7,989 bases of DNA from Myxococcales bacterium (GTDB lineage Bacteria > Myxococcota_A > Polyangia > Haliangiales > J016): assembly GCA_014238595.1 (NCBI GenBank), contig JABAAV010000025.1, forward strand, positions 9,445-17,433. Reading direction: 5' to 3'. How positions within the stretch are numbered: position 1 is the first letter of the stretch; each line of letters starts with the position of its first letter. Positions 6,897 to 7,989 of this stretch are shown piece after piece. The notes beneath the pieces are model-generated. The model did not search any database. It worked only from the letters and a program-made list of their open reading frames with translations, and was not told where the DNA came from. The position numbers were made by a program, and so were the translations under genes.

Positions 6897-7988
6897 TTAT
6901 AGATCATATCCAAGATTAAGACTGCCCATCCAAATCGAATCGAGAGATTCATTATAGAATTTTCCACCTTGTGCTAAAAGAAAAAAATCATACGGCATTT
7001 GCGCTCTTACTTCTATGGCTCCTGAAGAAATAGCACCACTAAAATCATTAGCCATCACCCAACAAGCATATTGCAACCAATACAACGATGATGATTCCAG
7101 TCGTAACATCCAACGTTGGTCACGTTGAGAACGTTCCCGAAAAGACGCTTCAAGACTTCCAATACCTTCCCATGAGAGCCCAATATGCGCCATCGCAGAC
7201 CATGGCTTACCTGTAATTAATGCCACTTTAGGCTCATGGTGCGCACTGAGATACAATGGCCCCATCCATCCTGGAATATAATTTTTGTCACCATAGGAGG
7301 CATCACCTTGTCCCCACAACAATAATTCATCAAAGTTTAAAACACCCAGGAATCCCACATGTAGTCCCACACCTAAATTAAAAATCTTCACACCTTCACT
7401 ATAAATAGTCCCTTTAACATGTTGATTGAACCATTCTTTCGTTGCGGAGATATCCATTGAGACGATCGTCAAAGCATCTCTTGATGTCATCTCATTATCT
7501 TGTATAGAGACAAACCCATTACTGTCATGGGCAAGACTCATACCCAATATGGGTTTATCAAATAAATCAACATTCAGACGACTTCCAACCCAAGAAGGAT
7601 CAGCGAGATTATCTGTAAAAACATGAGCCGATAAAAAACCAGCTTTAACATTAACCTGCATTCCTAAATAACGTTGATCAATATTAATATCCGAAATGAC
7701 ATGATCAACAACCACACCAAATCCAAGCTGCTTATGCGCTAATGCACCAAGGACAACTTCAAAATGAGACGCTTCACCCCATGATGTTTCATAGATTGCA
7801 TAACGAATCAGAGCCAGCCATTCACCCCATTCATTCCATTGCTCATCGCGAAACGACACATCATCTGCTGCAATCCAAATCTCTCGTCCCAATCCGAATG
7901 CCCATTGATTGCCTGACAACGATACTGAAGGATCAAGACGCATACCAAGCTCGTCATCTAACACTCCGATGCCTAAAGAGCCTGACAA
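6897..7988 (-). CDS. Putative outer-membrane beta-barrel protein, C-terminal part (cut by right window edge)
   Basis: This is 363 codons of a gene whose start lies beyond the right edge; the first in-window codon is TTG and is probably an internal Leu. I do not recognise a named family. The fragment has no hydrophobic helix long enough for an inner-membrane anchor. It has many short alternating polar/hydrophobic stretches with aromatic residues and Gly, such as WAFGLGREIWIAADD near the start and WMGSLNLGYDL at the very end, as in beta-barrel strands. Trp is unusually frequent (16 by my count, over 4%). These features suggest an outer-membrane barrel or porin-like protein, though the last residue is Leu and not the typical Phe or Trp. 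No signal peptide can be assessed because the N-terminus is missing. The gene ends 12 bases before trmH and probably shares its transcript. A periplasmic or surface beta-rich protein is the main alternative. Confidence 0.5.
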   Translation of the reverse strand: MSGSLGIGVLDDELGMRLDPSVSLSGNQWAFGLGREIWIAADDVSFRDEQWNEWGEWLALIRYAIYETSWGEASHFEVVLGALAHKQLGFGVVVDHVISDINIDQRYLGMQVNVKAGFLSAHVFTDNLADPSWVGSRLNVDLFDKPILGMSLAHDSNGFVSIQDNEMTSRDALTIVSMDISATKEWFNQHVKGTIYSEGVKIFNLGVGLHVGFLGVLNFDELLLWGQGDASYGDKNYIPGWMGPLYLSAHHEPKVALITGKPWSAMAHIGLSWEGIGSLEASFRERSQRDQRWMLRLESSSLYWLQYACWVMANDFSGAISSGAIEVRAQMPYDFFLLAQGGKFYNESLDSIWMGSLNLGYDL

Positions 7989-7989
7989 C

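Noticed and set aside
7986..7988. TTG at the right edge as the start of the beta-barrel-like protein
   Set aside because: No signal peptide follows it and the frame is open to the edge. It is most simply an internal Leu codon.
1..7989. Mobile element, phage, CRISPR or defence system
   Set aside because: I saw no transposase, integrase, terminal repeats, spaced repeat array or defence-type domain; the recognised genes are conserved cellular machinery on a consistent compositional background.

Overview
The window reads as a stretch of chromosome from an AT-rich Gram-negative bacterium. A class A penicillin-binding protein next to what looks like an outer-membrane beta-barrel protein points to a diderm envelope. 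The three-part ComEC, the dual-FHA protein and the Lys/Arg-tailed Ffh-like C-terminus would fit the old 'Deltaproteobacteria' (Myxococcota, Bdellovibrionota and relatives), but that placement is a weak inference. All six stop codons in the window are TAA. I see no mobile element, CRISPR array, tRNA or rRNA.

Layout. Positions 1-276 on the plus strand hold the last 91 codons of a gene entering from the left, best read as the end of ffh (SRP54) with a strongly basic tail. It meets the other genes head-on with only 4 bases between stop codons. Everything else is on the minus strand and is read from right to left. First comes a Trp-rich, beta-barrel-like protein cut by the right edge (7988-6897). 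Next are a TrmH-type tRNA 2'-O-methyltransferase (6884-6156), a complete PBP1A-type bifunctional peptidoglycan synthase (6151-3761), a complete ComEC/Rec2 DNA-uptake channel (3687-1237) and a tail-anchored protein with two FHA domains (1204-281).

How the genes go together. The first three minus-strand genes are separated by 12 and 4 bases and are very probably one transcript. A 73-base gap containing a bulged hairpin separates the PBP gene from comEC, and a 32-base gap separates comEC from the FHA gene. These two gaps are where transcription could be partly reset. The encoded functions are largely envelope-related (outer membrane, peptidoglycan synthesis, inner-membrane DNA channel, membrane-anchored phosphothreonine reader), with the tRNA methyltransferase as the outsider. 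A link between the FHA protein and regulation of the envelope enzymes is possible but rests only on gene order.

There is no intergenic stretch over 300 bases. Most of the window is recognisable conserved machinery. I found no convincing undescribed system. The more unusual points are the FHA protein, the basic Ffh-like tail whose Lys codons may double as the opposing gene's terminator U-tract, and the comEC leader hairpin.
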